64,000 nt of DNA from Alisma plantago-aquatica (lineage: Eukaryota > Streptophyta > Magnoliopsida > Alismatales > Alismataceae), in assembly GCA_963693085.1 (NCBI GenBank), contig OY856412.1, positions 341,633,457 to 341,697,456 on the forward strand, read 5' to 3'. Positions 26,297 to 39,104 of this stretch are shown here, piece by piece. Below the pieces are notes generated by a model, which saw nothing but the letters and a program-made list of their open reading frames with translations, searched no databases and was not told the DNA's origin. The number at the start of each line of letters is the position of its first letter. Within the stretch, counting starts at the first letter, position 1. The position numbers and the translations under genes were made by a program.

Positions 26297-29200
26297 TGTT
26301 ACACCCCAATCTCACAATTACCATTAATCATGATATTAGGGCATAAATTGAGGATTTAACGTAATACAAAGATCACCCTTAACTTTTTTTCTTTTTCAAA
26401 ATCGTTGTTTTCTCACATTCAATCACATAAACAACTTTACAAGAGAATTAAACCTTGATTACTCTAATATGATGTCAACATTTATGATACACATACAGAC
26501 ATTCATTTTGTTTCTCACACTTCCATGTACATACTACATGATAACCAGATATGTACTATGTTATTAAAGAAGAAAAGTTACACTTTATCATTTACAACTC
26601 TCTCTCAACTCTATACAAGGATCTAGAGTGACCGGAACCAAATAAACTTAAGTAATCTCATACTTAACTCATGTGGTAGATCTACTATGATGCTTTGACC
26701 TTCTTCAAGTCTACGTGGTTTCCCTAAAAATTGGGAGTAGAGGGGTGAGCCTACTAGCTCAGTGAATGAGTACTTCAAAGAAATGGTCTAAAGCACTGAT
26801 ATAATTACATATATACTTTTGAGCAACTGATATCAATTATAACAGTAGTAAGCTTTAAAGAGATTGATCATTGACAACCATAAATATGGCAGGATACTCT
26901 AGATATCAACAAGAGTAAATCAATATATGAGCATGCTTGATTAATTTCAACAAGAACTAAGAATTCAGAAACATACAAAGAATAATTGCTAAGAAATTGT
27001 ACTTTAATCTTTCTTAGCCTTTCTTACTTATAAGAAATTCTTTAAACCTATATGAACATATTTTATCTTATGCCCTGATCATATGCAATGTACTCTACAT
27101 ATGAAGACTCATAGCGAACTACGATCTCACCGTACGAGACTTAGCTGGCACACCCGGGAATGCTAAGCCTGACTATGTCACTGATATGCAACAGGAAAAT
27201 GGCTCTCTGGCCTCGACACACCTATTATGCTATAAAAATTAGACTCCTCCTCTAACCTAAGAACACAGGAGGAGAGTCAAGCCACCTATTGGCTTTTCTG
27301 TACTCAAGTGCCACCAAGACCTCTAGTTGATGTTGGATACTACATGTTGTATATTAAGGAGACTTCCACTAGGGCTTCGTCCCTCATACCACCTGTTATT
27401 ACGTTCCAACCCCTGTATACTAGACACTGCTAGGGTTAGGTCATTTCATCCCTACGGTGCATACCTCTCATAAGGAATCTACGGTGTTCGGGGCTCTTAA
27501 GTCTATTATTTTATTTTTCTTGGAAAGCTCTTACTATATTGTATCTTTCCCTTACTTATACTTGACTCTGGTATCTCTACGGTACTGTGTCTATTTATTT
27601 GAAGTTTATAACACAACATGTATATCATCCTTAACTTGGTAGAGCAGTATATTCAAACACTATAATATACTGAGAAATCAACATACTATACATGTAGGCA
27701 GACTAAAATGTTTAAATAAACATAATGCATGTCCATTTGGCACTTATACACTAGAATCATGCAATTGAACATCTTAATATACTGATAAGAGCTAATTACT
27801 TGGCATACGGGTAATCATCATTTGCACCCATAAATTATTTGCACTTTCTTGGAAAGCATGCACATCGACCCAAATCCTGGGTTGTGCATCTCATACCAAG
27901 AACATGGTAATCAAAATGCTTAATTTATTGAACACCCTATTCTTAGGGTTTCATTTACGTCATTCACTTATCACATGGCTCTCAAAAGGATTTAATATGT
28001 CATAAACATCCACTAAATTCAGGTTTCTTTAAACAAGTCATATACAATCAACATATGTATGAAATCCTCGAATTGAGCTAAATTAGGGTTTTCCATGCCA
28101 TTCATTAAGATAGCATGCATCAATAATAAAATTGAATAAATAAAGTCTATCATGTCAAGAAAATCCGTTCAAATGGATTTCACGATACCTATTAGCAAAT
28201 TTCCAACTTTCCATTCATATAGGGCTTCACCCTCTTTATGAAGATATCAAGCAAACACTATTCACATCACATGAAATCCAAAATAGTATCTGACATATAT
28301 GTACTATGCATTCAGATAAACAATCATTCATAACCAAGGGGATCCAGATAAACAAATTTCTCTATTAAATTATACAGGAATTTCAGTCACAGACAAATTC
28401 CCTATATTTCAGTTTACTCTTATAACCTTTTTGAATACTTAGGGAATTCTCATTAGTTTGTATTGTATACATTTCTAATATGAATTTATCATCTGAAATT
28501 CAAACAAATAAAGAAAGAATCCATTTCATATCATTTTGAAACAACTTAGATCAAACAGACAATTCAGGGTTTGTAGTCGCATACTAAGCAATTAAAGATT
28601 ATGGATGATTTAACCAATTTTCGTGCAATATATTGTTTAAAGGAAGTTCCCACTAACCCTAAGGTGTGAAAACACCTTAAAAACGTAGCTCATCCCTGAA
28701 AATCTCGATCTCATATCAAATCCCTAGCAATTCAACCGATTCTTCTTCCTTTCAACTGGGAAACCCTAAAAATGAGTGATTATGAAGAAAGAGTGAGAAA
28801 AGGGGAAGTTTTGATACCATTTTGGATCAAATCAGAGGAGGTATGGAATCTTGACATATGACAGAAGATTTACGATTAAATTCTATGCAAAGAAGCTAAA
28901 TTTACATGATTTCATCATTCCTCAGACCGCAAAACCCTAGGTTAGAATCTCCATCACTTTCTCCTATCAAACCCTAACTCTCCCTCTCTCTCTCTAGGAT
29001 TTCATTTTCTCTGGATTGAATCACGAATTATGATAGCTCCTTGTATGTTAGGTTGACCATATAGAGCAATTGAGCTGCTTGGGTTAATTGCACATTGACC
29101 ACTCACTATACTTTCTCTTATTTCAGCTGAATTTTATGTCATAAAAATATTACTATAATTCGTCTACTGATAAGGTCTAAATTCATCCAAAAATTATGAA

Positions 29201-29719
29201 AATTTTAGATATTTTTTATTATTGAGTTTTAGATCTCCATTTAAAATTTAAAATCACTTGGAGACCAATAAATAATTAAAAATAAAAAACTACACTGTTG
29301 AAAAGCACTCTATCAACATTTTGGTTGAAGTATAGTTCGACCAATAACCACATTCAAAGAACACTCAAATATTCTGAAATTTTTCTCCAATATGCATGAC
29401 TGAGTTGTACATATCATATACAAAATTAAAGTAAATACAAAATTTGTAGAAAATATGAAAAGTAATTTACCACACTACTATCCTGATCAAATTCCATATT
29501 CATGTACTATCAAAACCCTAATTTTTGCCTATTAGGGTTTACATTTCTCAAACCCTAATTCTTCAAACTAAAATCATAGTTAGAGTTTCTTATTATGTTT
29601 GAAACATCACAATTGATGTACTATCATTAATCAAGTCTAAACGATGTTCAATATAATCAAGCATGTAATCATTCAGGTAAACCCTAGTTTACCAATTAAG
29701 TACAAATGTGGTCATTACA
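26297..29719 (-). mobile_element. Solo-LTR-like element, copy B
   Basis: About 3.42 kb, beginning TGTTACACCCCAATCTC and ending GTGGTCATTACA, aligned end to end with copy A at 5576-13457. The flanks are AAGAA (26292-26296) and AAGCA (29720-29724). The uninterrupted 5' LTR of the host reads AAGCTAAGCAGG, so the target was AAGCA and the left copy has mutated at one base. No coding sequence, PBS or PPT is present. Because it lacks the 4.4-kb insert found in copy A, it supplies that insert's empty site. Confidence 0.85.
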
Positions 29720-32700
29720 AAGCAGGTCTATACACATGATGGGGGAGATTCTTATGTGTGTGCTTGTATATTCTTAATAAATTAAGGCCATGGACACTTA
29801 GATAGATACTAGAATTTCAACTTTTTCTTTATCTTTATCTTAAAGTGTCATATACTTATCCCCAAGCACCAAAATGAGCCATTTTCTCTCCACCACTTCC
29901 CTCCTTCTCCCAACCTCATTCTCCCTCTGTTCAGCTATGAATGTTTCTGCCCAGGTAAGAAGAAAGTGGGGATCTTCTTGGAGAAAGGCTCTAAGGTTGA
30001 AATTGACTTCATTTTAGGGTTTCCAAGGTCATCTTCTAGGGATTCCGACCAAGACAAGTTATTTTATTCTTTCCTTCTCTATTTCTCTTACTCTTCTCCT
30101 TCCTCAGACCTTCCTCCAGGTTGGAACCTTGTTGTTCCATGGTAGAATTTTCTTTAAAGCTCTAAAATCCTACCTTTCTTGCTCCTTATGCTTAGGGTTT
30201 GATCATTTGATGAAGAAAGGTTCTAGATGGACGAATTCATAGCTTATTCTTGGATTTTCTACCCTACATGCTCGAGATTTCTTTTTTGTGGATTTTGTAT
30301 CCTCATTAGTGGCAAGTTTTATAACTTTCTCCACATTTATTGCTTACGATATGCTTTCTAGATCATGTTCTTTCTTGAAAATGATGATCCATGCACTAAA
30401 AAGCTATGCTTGACATGGATTTCGATTTTTATAATGTTCTCTGTTCTAATTTCAGTTATATATGGACATGTGATCATGTGTATGTTATTCCTAAGGTATA
30501 ATATGACTTGGATCAGGTTGGTTTGACAACCTATGGTGCGAAGTACTTATCAACCAATGGTCCATTTTTGGGTTTTAAGCTGATTTCATCTATAAACCAT
30601 GACCTGATGATGGTACCTTTACAACAACCCTATGGTGCTGTCTTCATGACAACTGATGGTCATGATCAAAGGTGTCATATGATGGTGACAACTTATGGTC
30701 ACCCGCTTAGGTCAGGTTTTGGATCAATTAGAAGTTTAATGATCAATGATTATGTACCGTATTGATGTTATCAATCAATGTTGACATTAGATTAATATTT
30801 GATGTTGATTAATGAATATAGTGTTGATGTAACAACCTATGGTGACTTAATGGTCACTAATGATGGTGGATCAGGTCTCTACAATCTATGGTGAGTTAAG
30901 AATTATAGTTGTAGAATCAATTAAGCATTAGACCAATGCTTTTGTAGGTCACTCGATGCAATGGTCAGATCTATACTGTAATTGATGGTTTTAACATATG
31001 AACTTGACCCAATGGTCGAGATCTAATGTTTATTTCTCCATTAAGGTGGAATTATGGCTAATGTAATATGTTAGTCCTAATAATGTGATTTATATTGTTT
31101 CCTTTATATGATCAACTTAAGCATCTTACTTGTTGATAAGGGATGGCTTGTTTTAACTGAACAAACGATTGTTGGTTTTACCCTACTCTTAATGGAACTT
31201 TTTATGTTGATTATCAAGGGATGTATAGGGTTAGATTGTTACTCTTTCTAGAGAACAAATCAAGGACTTCATTGGTGGTTTATCCAAGGTGTTTACTTAT
31301 GTAAACAACCATAGTGTTACCTTTTAAACATCCAATGGTTTTGGGTGACATTGGGGTATGGCGATATGGGTTGAATGATGATGGAACAAATGGAGGGTTA
31401 CCCTTAATAAGTTAGTTTTACCTATTCCCTCAAATGAATAGAAAGTATGACATCCATATTGTGTTGATATGTAACCCTAATGAGGTATAGCTTGTTATAC
31501 CTAGCTTTAATATAACTAAATGATGGTAATTGTGGGTATGAATAGTCCTTGAATGACTAATACAATCATGGAGTACTGTATTATTGTTGAAACCCTAGTA
31601 TGCTATAACCTGATGGTTACACCTTGATTTATGTGTGGGTTCATACTTGAGAATAGTATGGAATGTGATGGTGATGCTTCACCTTATGCATCCATGATCC
31701 AATGGGGATGTCGTGACTTAGGGTTTGGGTATGAGTGTTGATTAGTAACATTGATATAATTTATCATGTTGAACCTAACTCTAATGCAATTAGATAAAGA
31801 TGAGTATTCATGTTTAACATTCTTATATGATGGAATGATGGTGGAATAAACTCCTTAACATGATCATAACCTTAATGTGTTAATTGGTGGTTATCATAGC
31901 CACATGGTCGATAGTTTCTTATGCAGAACATGTGCCTTGTGAATATGTTGAGTGTTAATCATATCTAGATTACTTGCATGTTGATGTAATAAAGGAATGC
32001 TCTTAATGTTAATATAACCCTGATAAGATTGTTTATAAATATATCCTAGCTCATTAATGCAAGATTATGCTGATATGATGTATTATATGTAAGTGATGTT
32101 GTTTAGCCTTGTTATAAGGCATGGAAAGATAATAATGATCCTGCACGAAATAGTATGATGGTCTTAATGTCCTTTGGGCATGGTTGAGCCCTGAATGAGG
32201 TGTAATCCTCATATGTTGATAAGGGTTCATAACCTGTGATATTGTGAAAATGATTTATATCTTGTGATAGTATGATGACTAGTGTGGTCTCATGAATGGA
32301 AAGTGAATAGTACCATGTGATGATAAGATGAGAAATCAAGTTTCAAATTTTTTATATCTTTCCAAAGTTGTGATATTTATATGCTTTCTAGAAGTGAATT
32401 AGGGTATGTATGTCCACTTGTTTGATGCAACCTTAATTCACCTAATTGGCATAACTAATCAAGTGCAACTATAATCATGTAGTGCCCTATGTTGTGGAGC
32501 CATCTTTAGTGTCAGAACTTGCTGGATGGTGAAATGATTATTCCTAAAGGAAACTCATAGTGCATATTGTTGAGTATGTGGGGGTGGCAGGTTGAGGATA
32601 TATCCTTATCATCCACAATGCAGATTGTGGAGGTTGGCAATGGTCATGCCTCATACATCTGATGTGATTGAGAATGGCTATGGTCGTGTCTTCGTGATTA

Positions 32701-32779
32701 TTACATGATGTGATTAAATGACAATTGCGGTTGTACCTTAGTGATTTGGTTTGAATACAATGGTTTCTAGTGACGTGAC
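29720..32779 (+). repeat. 3' LTR of LARD-like element, segment 2
   Basis: Continues the LTR from the AAGCA target to the point where the Tat-like element inserted; it corresponds to about 19162-22213 of the 5' LTR. Non-coding. Short plus-strand frames here (for example 30508-30765) occur in diverged form in the 5' LTR and look incidental. Confidence 0.85.
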
Positions 32780-33359
32780 TGATAACACCCAAATCTCCAC
32801 ATATTGTCTATGCATTTTATCTATAGTTCCATATCACCTTGGCCTTAATATGCCCCTCTTTACTCATGTTTTAGTCCTTTTCTTATTTACTTAGATAAAG
32901 TAACTAATTATCCAATAATGTAGCTAATTGGCCAATGTCAGACTTGCATGCACCGAACATAGATGAACAACCTCTTATCCATGCTCTCTCTGCTAAACCC
33001 TAGCCCAGTGAATTGTATTATTTGATATATCATCTAATGATGAACACAAGTTCATCATTAATAACTATCTTGGCCCAGTTTATCTCTACTTACTTACTTT
33101 CATTGCCTAATTCTTTTCGCACATCCATGTTCAATCTAATTGATTTAACCTCTATTCTAATTGCATTTGTATCCTTGATATGCAGGTCGAATTCCAACTT
33201 TTGGGCCCAAGCGAGCACCAAAGCCCATTTACATGGGGTCAGCTCTTTGTTTCATTGCACCAGCAGGTCCCGGTCCCTCTCTACCTTACTCACGCGGGCA
33301 TCTCCTTCTACCCTAATCTTTCTCCTTGTCGTGACCCTCTCTCTCCTCCCCTAAACAAA

Positions 33360-34260
33360 ATGTGACCGTGATTCATAGAAATCGTGACCGCGATTTCTAT
33401 TTATCGCGACTGCGGTTCTGTGTCCACCATCGCGACCCCCAGGCTCCCTCATCGTGACCTACGGGCCTGTCTGCAGCCGCGACCTTCCCTCCAAAGACCG
33501 CAATCACCTGCCACGCTCCAAGATTGCGACATGCATCATAAGCATCTGCCATCATCTTCTACCCTAAACTACGCAGCAACTGCCGCTAAGGCAATCACGA
33601 CTCACCCTTCCTTTACCCGCACCGCGAACTCTGCTGCCTGCTTGCTAGGATCGCAATTGTGATTCTTCACAGCAGCGTCGACAACCTCACTTCCACCTAC
33701 TCATCAGCAGCGCAACCATCTCCATCACCATCATAGCACCACCGGCGCCTGAGGTCCACACCTTCATCCAAGCATCCCACGACAGCAAATGGCAGGAACC
33801 ACGATTACGATTCCAAAAGATTGCGACTGCATCCAGCTGCCCGTGACTCTGAGAATCGCGACCGCCATTCCAATTAATCGCGACCTCCTCTTGGTCAAAC
33901 CTCGCCATCCTCTTCTACATCGCATCCTCCACGTCTTCCATCATCACAACAACGACAACAACCCTCTCCTCGAATGATCACTACACCCCATCATGTAACC
34001 ACAGTGTCATCGTATCATCTCACCTCGAAGCTCACCCCTCCACTGCCTGTTGCCTCACCGTCCATCACCTTCCCACCGCGGTCGCAACCTTACCCCTGTC
34101 GCAGTCGCAGTTTCTATCCCTTCCATGATCATAGTTTCTATCCGTCTGCCCGCGATCCTCCCTTCTTAGCCTCTCACAACTTGTGATCACGATTCACAAA
34201 GATCGCGACTCCCTTCAGCACACAAGATCGCGACCACAGTTTTGATTTACCGTGACCTCA
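33360..34260 (+). repeat. TCGCGACC-type motif array in LTR
   Basis: Variants of the octamer TCGCGACC and its reverse GGTCGCGA, often as ATCGCGACCGCGATT, recur every few tens of bases upstream of the TATA box. The core CGCG fits the consensus bound by CAMTA-type factors, which is only a suggestion. The same array lies at 39680-40620 in the other LTR. Confidence 0.7.
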
Positions 34261-34361
34261 CAGGGCCGCGACCCATGCAATTGAATGAAAAGGGGCTCGC
34301 GGTCAGTTTTATAAGAAAACCTCGACCGAGGTCTTTTAAAGGGGAGCCAACAACCCAACTC

Positions 34362-34369
34362 TATAAATA
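34362..34369 (+). promoter_or_regulatory. TATA box of Tat-like 5' LTR
   Basis: TATAAATA follows ACCCAACTC and precedes CCTCCCCCAT. The identical box is at 40711 in the 3' LTR, so it is conserved across the element's two copies. Confidence 0.7.
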
Positions 34370-35831
34370 CCTCCCCCATAAGTCCAAAAAGAGGGGGATC
34401 CAGACCTAGAGTCCAGAGAAGGGGTCAAGGAAGGGTCCAGACCCCGGGATCCAGTCCAGACATCGGAAGGTTTTCGGGTTGGAGCCAGAGCCTCAGGGAA
34501 GCATCCCAAGGTCTGAGAGGACCAAGGCAGCCAGTCTATGTGTTCCAGCAGACACCAACCTTCACTCCCTCTCCTCCATCCCCATCTCAGATCTACTCTC
34601 TTCAAGGACAAAAGTCAAGGAGTGAGGAGATATGTGCTACATTCAATTTCAACACCAAGGAGAGAGAAAATCGGCATCACCACCCTCCTCCACTGCTGGT
34701 CTACGATCTCCACAAGTGGAAGCTGAGGAGAGAGAAGATCAATCTACACCAACATTCTCTCACATCCATCGTGCTGCTGTTCGGAGTAGATCTAGAGAGA
34801 GAGAGAACCAAGGAGTCCAGAAGGACGAAGAGGAGGACCAAGGAACGAGATCCGGCCTGCACGGAGACCGAGGAGTGAGAGCCACCTTTCCTCTATGGGC
34901 TATATCTCTTTCTTCTTATCTTTCATTCTACTGCATTCCTTTGTTTCTTGTACAAACGATGTTCATCCGTCTTTGTTCGGTGCTAGCCATGCTTGTCTAT
35001 GGCTAGTTAGCTCCTTCTTGGCTATGTAGCCCGATCTGGGCATGTTTATGTACTTTTGCCTTAAGCAAGTAGATTCATATCAGATCTAGTATGTTGCATG
35101 TTCTATTTTCTCTCTCCAAGTTATGATTGCTTGTTTGGTTCATCTCTTACTAGTTTGAACTGCTATTTCTTCCTGTATCACGAGATCCGTGTAGGAGTGG
35201 TGAAGAGAAGATAGTTTGGATCTGAAACTTAGAGGTGGACGATCCAAGGTATTCTGTTCCTAACATCTGTGAATATCCTCAGACCCGAGAGGGAACTTAT
35301 CATATTCCGAGGTGTTGATATGTCATTCCTCGAGAGAGGTTAGATGACATATCATTGATGGTTTTAGTCACGTAGTGCGAGAGCGAGTGGGACGACCCAC
35401 AGAACAGATGCCACTGTGCGTACTATATGTTTTCTTAGGTGTTTGAGGGTTGTCTATGCCCGAGAACGAGTGCATAGACTGCCTTGTTTGTGGTTACATA
35501 GCCAGGAACTCTCTTTCTCTGATTAGTGTAACCACGAGATCTGTTTTGTTCTTTTATTTTCTTTGTTTTGTTTTAAATCGTGACAACCTGCTAGACTAGT
35601 TCTAGCACATATATTTTCATCGCATATCATTTTGGCTTATCTGACTCAAGAACAGAAATCGGTGGCGTCCTAAATGTCACCACGTCCCTGTGTTCGACCC
35701 CGTTTATCTACTTAGACCCCGTAATAAAAGTTGTGGGGGCCTAGAAGATTTCGGGGTATAAATTTAAGAGTTCAATTCCTTCTGAATCCGTCTCCATATT
35801 CTAGACGTGTGATTCAGGCTGATCAACTTTT

Positions 35832-35849
35832 TGGCACTGTTATCGGGGA
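35832..35849 (+). promoter_or_regulatory. Degenerate PBS (tRNA-Asp type)
   Basis: TGGCACTGTTATCGGGGA lies 15 bp after the LTR end and matches the plant tRNA-Asp 3'-end complement TGGCGCCGTTGCCGGGGA except at three or four positions. Mismatches at priming bases suggest decay. Confidence 0.7.
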
Positions 35850-35992
35850 CGTGGTTTTCCACGTTTACATGCCTAGAAGATTTTGTTCTGTCACTTTAAG
35901 CTTGTATATATATGCATACTTTTTCTTTTATTTTAAACATACCTTTTCATATATACTGAATACCTTTTCTTTTTCTTATACCTTTTTCAGCC

Positions 35993-37447
35993 ATGGATCT
36001 CGCTTCGGCAAGACAAGTAATCTTATCCACCTGTCCTCCTGAGGTTTTCTACAGTTCCGACTACTGGCAAATAATTGAAGGTCATGCTCTACAACTAGTC
36101 GAGTTATACTTACCTCCACCGTCATCATATGTCGAGATTCCAACAACGGAGACTGCCAGTCAGCCCTCGACGCTCGTGCTATCATGGGAGCAAGAACTGA
36201 TCAAGGTAGTGGAGCAGATCCGAGAAAGTACGAACACACTCATCCGCTCAGCCTCTCATCTCCAAAAAGATGTTGATCCAATGCAACAACTACTAGAAGA
36301 GAAGGATCGTCATCTCAAAGTAGCCACTGAGGCTTTAGACCGTAGTATAAGTCTACTTCAAACTTTTCAACAAGGATTCATCCTAAAGCATCAGTTTGAT
36401 AGAGTGGATTCCCCTTATATGTGCATGGCAGAATCGACGGGTCTCGAAAGCATTGCTGCTCAAGTACAACAACTTCATGATAGAGATGTTGAACAAGGTA
36501 GGATCCTCTAAGAGCTCATCGATTTGGTTACAATCCAATTACAACTACCATCACAAGACAATGAAGATGTTAGTCGTCAAGACCATTCCATTGGGTCTGA
36601 AGTGGATTATGCATCACCATCCTATTCAGACCATCAACTGGATTCACCGGGATTTTTCTGTGATGACCAACCCACTCCGAGAAACCCTTCATTCTATCCA
36701 GATGATTCATCTGATGAACCAATGCAAGATATGAATCATAGAAACGAATGGGTTTATGATGACAATGATGAAGACTCGAAAATCCAATCAACCTCACAGT
36801 CAGAAGGTTGGTTTGAGGAAACAGAGTTAGATATTGAACCAGACCAGAGTGACGTCTCTCATATTGAGACTTGTCACTTCGCTTTGAGCAGTACGCCAAC
36901 CATGGTCTGGAACAACTTGTTCGATGGCGATGACGACGAAATCTGCTCGACATGGAGCACTTAGTATACTGACGATGATGAGTTGGAGAAGCATGAGCCG
37001 CCATTTACACCCTCACCTTTACAAGGTAGGGTGTACGTCAAGGGGGAAGGATGGACGGTTCAATACAAAATGGCTGCTAAGCATGAAGACACCCCTGACT
37101 CCATGCTAGGTGATAAGCTTGGGGTGGTAGAACCACAAACAGATTCTTCTAGGGGTACTTCTTCTTCAGAAGATGATTGGATGACTCGGACTATATATAG
37201 TAGTTTATCTAAGCTTCCAACCTCAAGTGTAGAGATGGAGAGAGAAGATATGAGTCCTCAAGATGACGTCCAACCTCTCTCATCCATCTCATCTTATGTC
37301 AACATCCTAGAACCTTCATTTTTAGATTCATATAATGAAAGGTACCCTGAGGATGATATACTGAAGAATTCATCCCAGTGCAGTTCAAGCCACTTCCAAC
37401 ATAAAGATGACTTCACCGAGTCGGCGGATTTCACTTCTCTTCTTTAG
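35993..37447 (+). pseudogene. Gag-position ORF of Tat-like element, two in-frame stops
   Basis: A single frame of about 485 codons starts at ATG 35993 (context GCCATGG), 144 bp after the PBS. It is broken by TAA at 36509 and TAG at 36962 and ends at TAG 37445. The first 170 codons (MDLASARQVILS, then a helical region QELIKVVEQI, a leucine-rich QQLLEEKD stretch and LQTFQQGF) look like a coiled-coil gag-type domain. The rest is low-complexity and strongly acidic, rich in Asp, Ser and Glu (DDSSDEP, YDDNDEDSK, FDGDDDEI). No CCHC knuckle or protease DTG/DSG is present. It is the only frame in the internal region. I do not recognise the protein; gag-like is inferred from its place. Confidence 0.6.
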
Positions 37448-39104
37448 ACTCGGCAGGGCCAACACATCCGCCTATTCTACTCATATTATGTGGCGGAACC
37501 TGTCGGCAAGACACAGGTAACACTGGTCCCAAAACTTAGGATTTGGGATCCCAGTGTCGGTATCGTGGGGCAACCACCCCTTTTTCTCTTACCCACCCTC
37601 CCACCATTTTATTACAATAAATTTTGCTTTCTTTCCTCTAACTATTTTTATATCCTTGCATCCATCCATCATCTTTAGAACTTCAATAACTGCCGTTAAA
37701 AATCATGCATTCCTGCCTCACTATTTCAAGTTGAAGTCTTGCTCGAGGATGAGCAAAATTTTAAGCTTGGGGTGGTGGGCTTCACCCTTCTTTCTCTTCA
37801 CCCTTTTTGCATGCATGTTTATTTTCTGCATTTAGTTTTAAATTTTCAATTTTTTTTAGCTTTTTAGCTTTGCAATTATGGCTATTTGGTGTGAATCTAA
37901 TAGATAAATGCTTTACTTTATGCCTAGATGCACAGTTTTTATCTTAAAAATTGCTCGACCTTTTTCTTGACTTACTCTTTAACTCTTTCCTTGAGTTTGG
38001 TAATAAATCTAAGGTTATGTTCCTTTTTCATAGCTTAAAGGTAAATTCCCTTGATCTATGTTGTGAATGTCAAATCCATGGTAAATGACCGTTGGAATGA
38101 GCTAAAACACGATTAAAGACTCCTAGCTGTGAAATCACAAGCTTGCCTCTATTCTATGGATTCTTGAATCATAATTGCAATTTCTCACGCAGGTATCAAG
38201 CGGATCATGATGAGCTTTGAGATATGATCATGATGAAGTGTTTATCCTTGATGGACTACATGCCTTCTCACATTAGATCGAGTCAAAAAGATGAAAAATA
38301 TAAAAATGTGCAAAAGAGGCTTGACAGCCCACAATATCCCAAAAATATCTATATAGTTCTCACCCAAGTCTACAAATAGAACGCAGATGATAAAATCCTG
38401 AGTGTGAACAATAAATGAGCACTTGTTTTCTCTTTTAGGAGAGTTGAGGATGGTGCCCAGCCGATTTATGACTCCGCTCTCGAATGTGGGTATGTCGTGC
38501 ATGGTAGTATCATTCCAAAAGCTCATTAGAGAGTCATTAGGAACCCCTAGGTGACCTATGAGATCATCTCAGTAGTAGGGTTGGTTCGAGCACAGTATGA
38601 GGAGTTTGTCTCACTACTTTGGACCAACTAGTTCGGACTGCAGGGAGTGTTGCTCATTACATGGACCAACCTGACACGGATTGAGATCCTCAGAAGTCAT
38701 TAGAGTCTTCTGTTTTTTTTCTTAGGACATGAATAAGTGAGAGGCATGTTGTTCCGGTTTGGTATGCAGGGATTCATGGTGATAGCTCATTGCTCATCAC
38801 CCGTGTGATCAACTATGTGAAAACTCTTTCATGTTTAAATAATTATGATTCAAACCCTCATGAGTATCGACAGGCTGTAGTGAATTTTCTTAATCTTTCC
38901 TGGACAATCTTTGATCTTGCTTTGGCAGGACTGTGGTTAATTGGTGGGGGTTTGTTCTGAAACAACATGGATCAGCAGAATTGATGTTTTAAACTATTTT
39001 TCTCAACCTTAGCATCTATTTTCGAGCTTAATTTGGATGTTATCTTTTTGTTCTTTGAGCACAGTCTTGCTTGAGGACAAGCAAGTTTTAAGATTGGGGG
39101 TAGT
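37448..39104 (+). other. Non-coding 3' internal region of Tat-like element
   Basis: No pol domain is seen. Two copies of a landmark occur: GCTCGAGGATGAGCAAAATT with AAGCTTGGGGTGG at about 37741-37775, and GCTTGAGGACAAGCAAG with AAGATTGGGGGTAGT just before the 3' LTR. The second is the likely priming tract; the first is its upstream relative, as often found in this group. Confidence 0.6.
39090..39104 (+). promoter_or_regulatory. Polypurine tract of Tat-like element
   Basis: AAGATTGGGGGTAGT directly abuts the 3' LTR start TGATAACACCC. Confidence 0.65.

Larger units (their letters stand above)
32780..35816 (+). repeat. 5' LTR of Tat-like element
   Basis: TGATAACACCC to about GTGTGATTCA, 3037 bp. 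In order it has an AT-rich U3 start, a 0.9-kb region dense in TCGCGACC-like motifs (33360-34260), a TATA box at 34362, a purine-rich leader and a U5-like end before the PBS. Confidence 0.8.

Noticed and set aside
33013..34186. Several frames in the Tat-like LTR (for example the SNSNFWAQASTKAH block)
   Set aside because: Present in both LTRs only because the LTRs are copies; upstream of the TATA box and disrupted differently in each.
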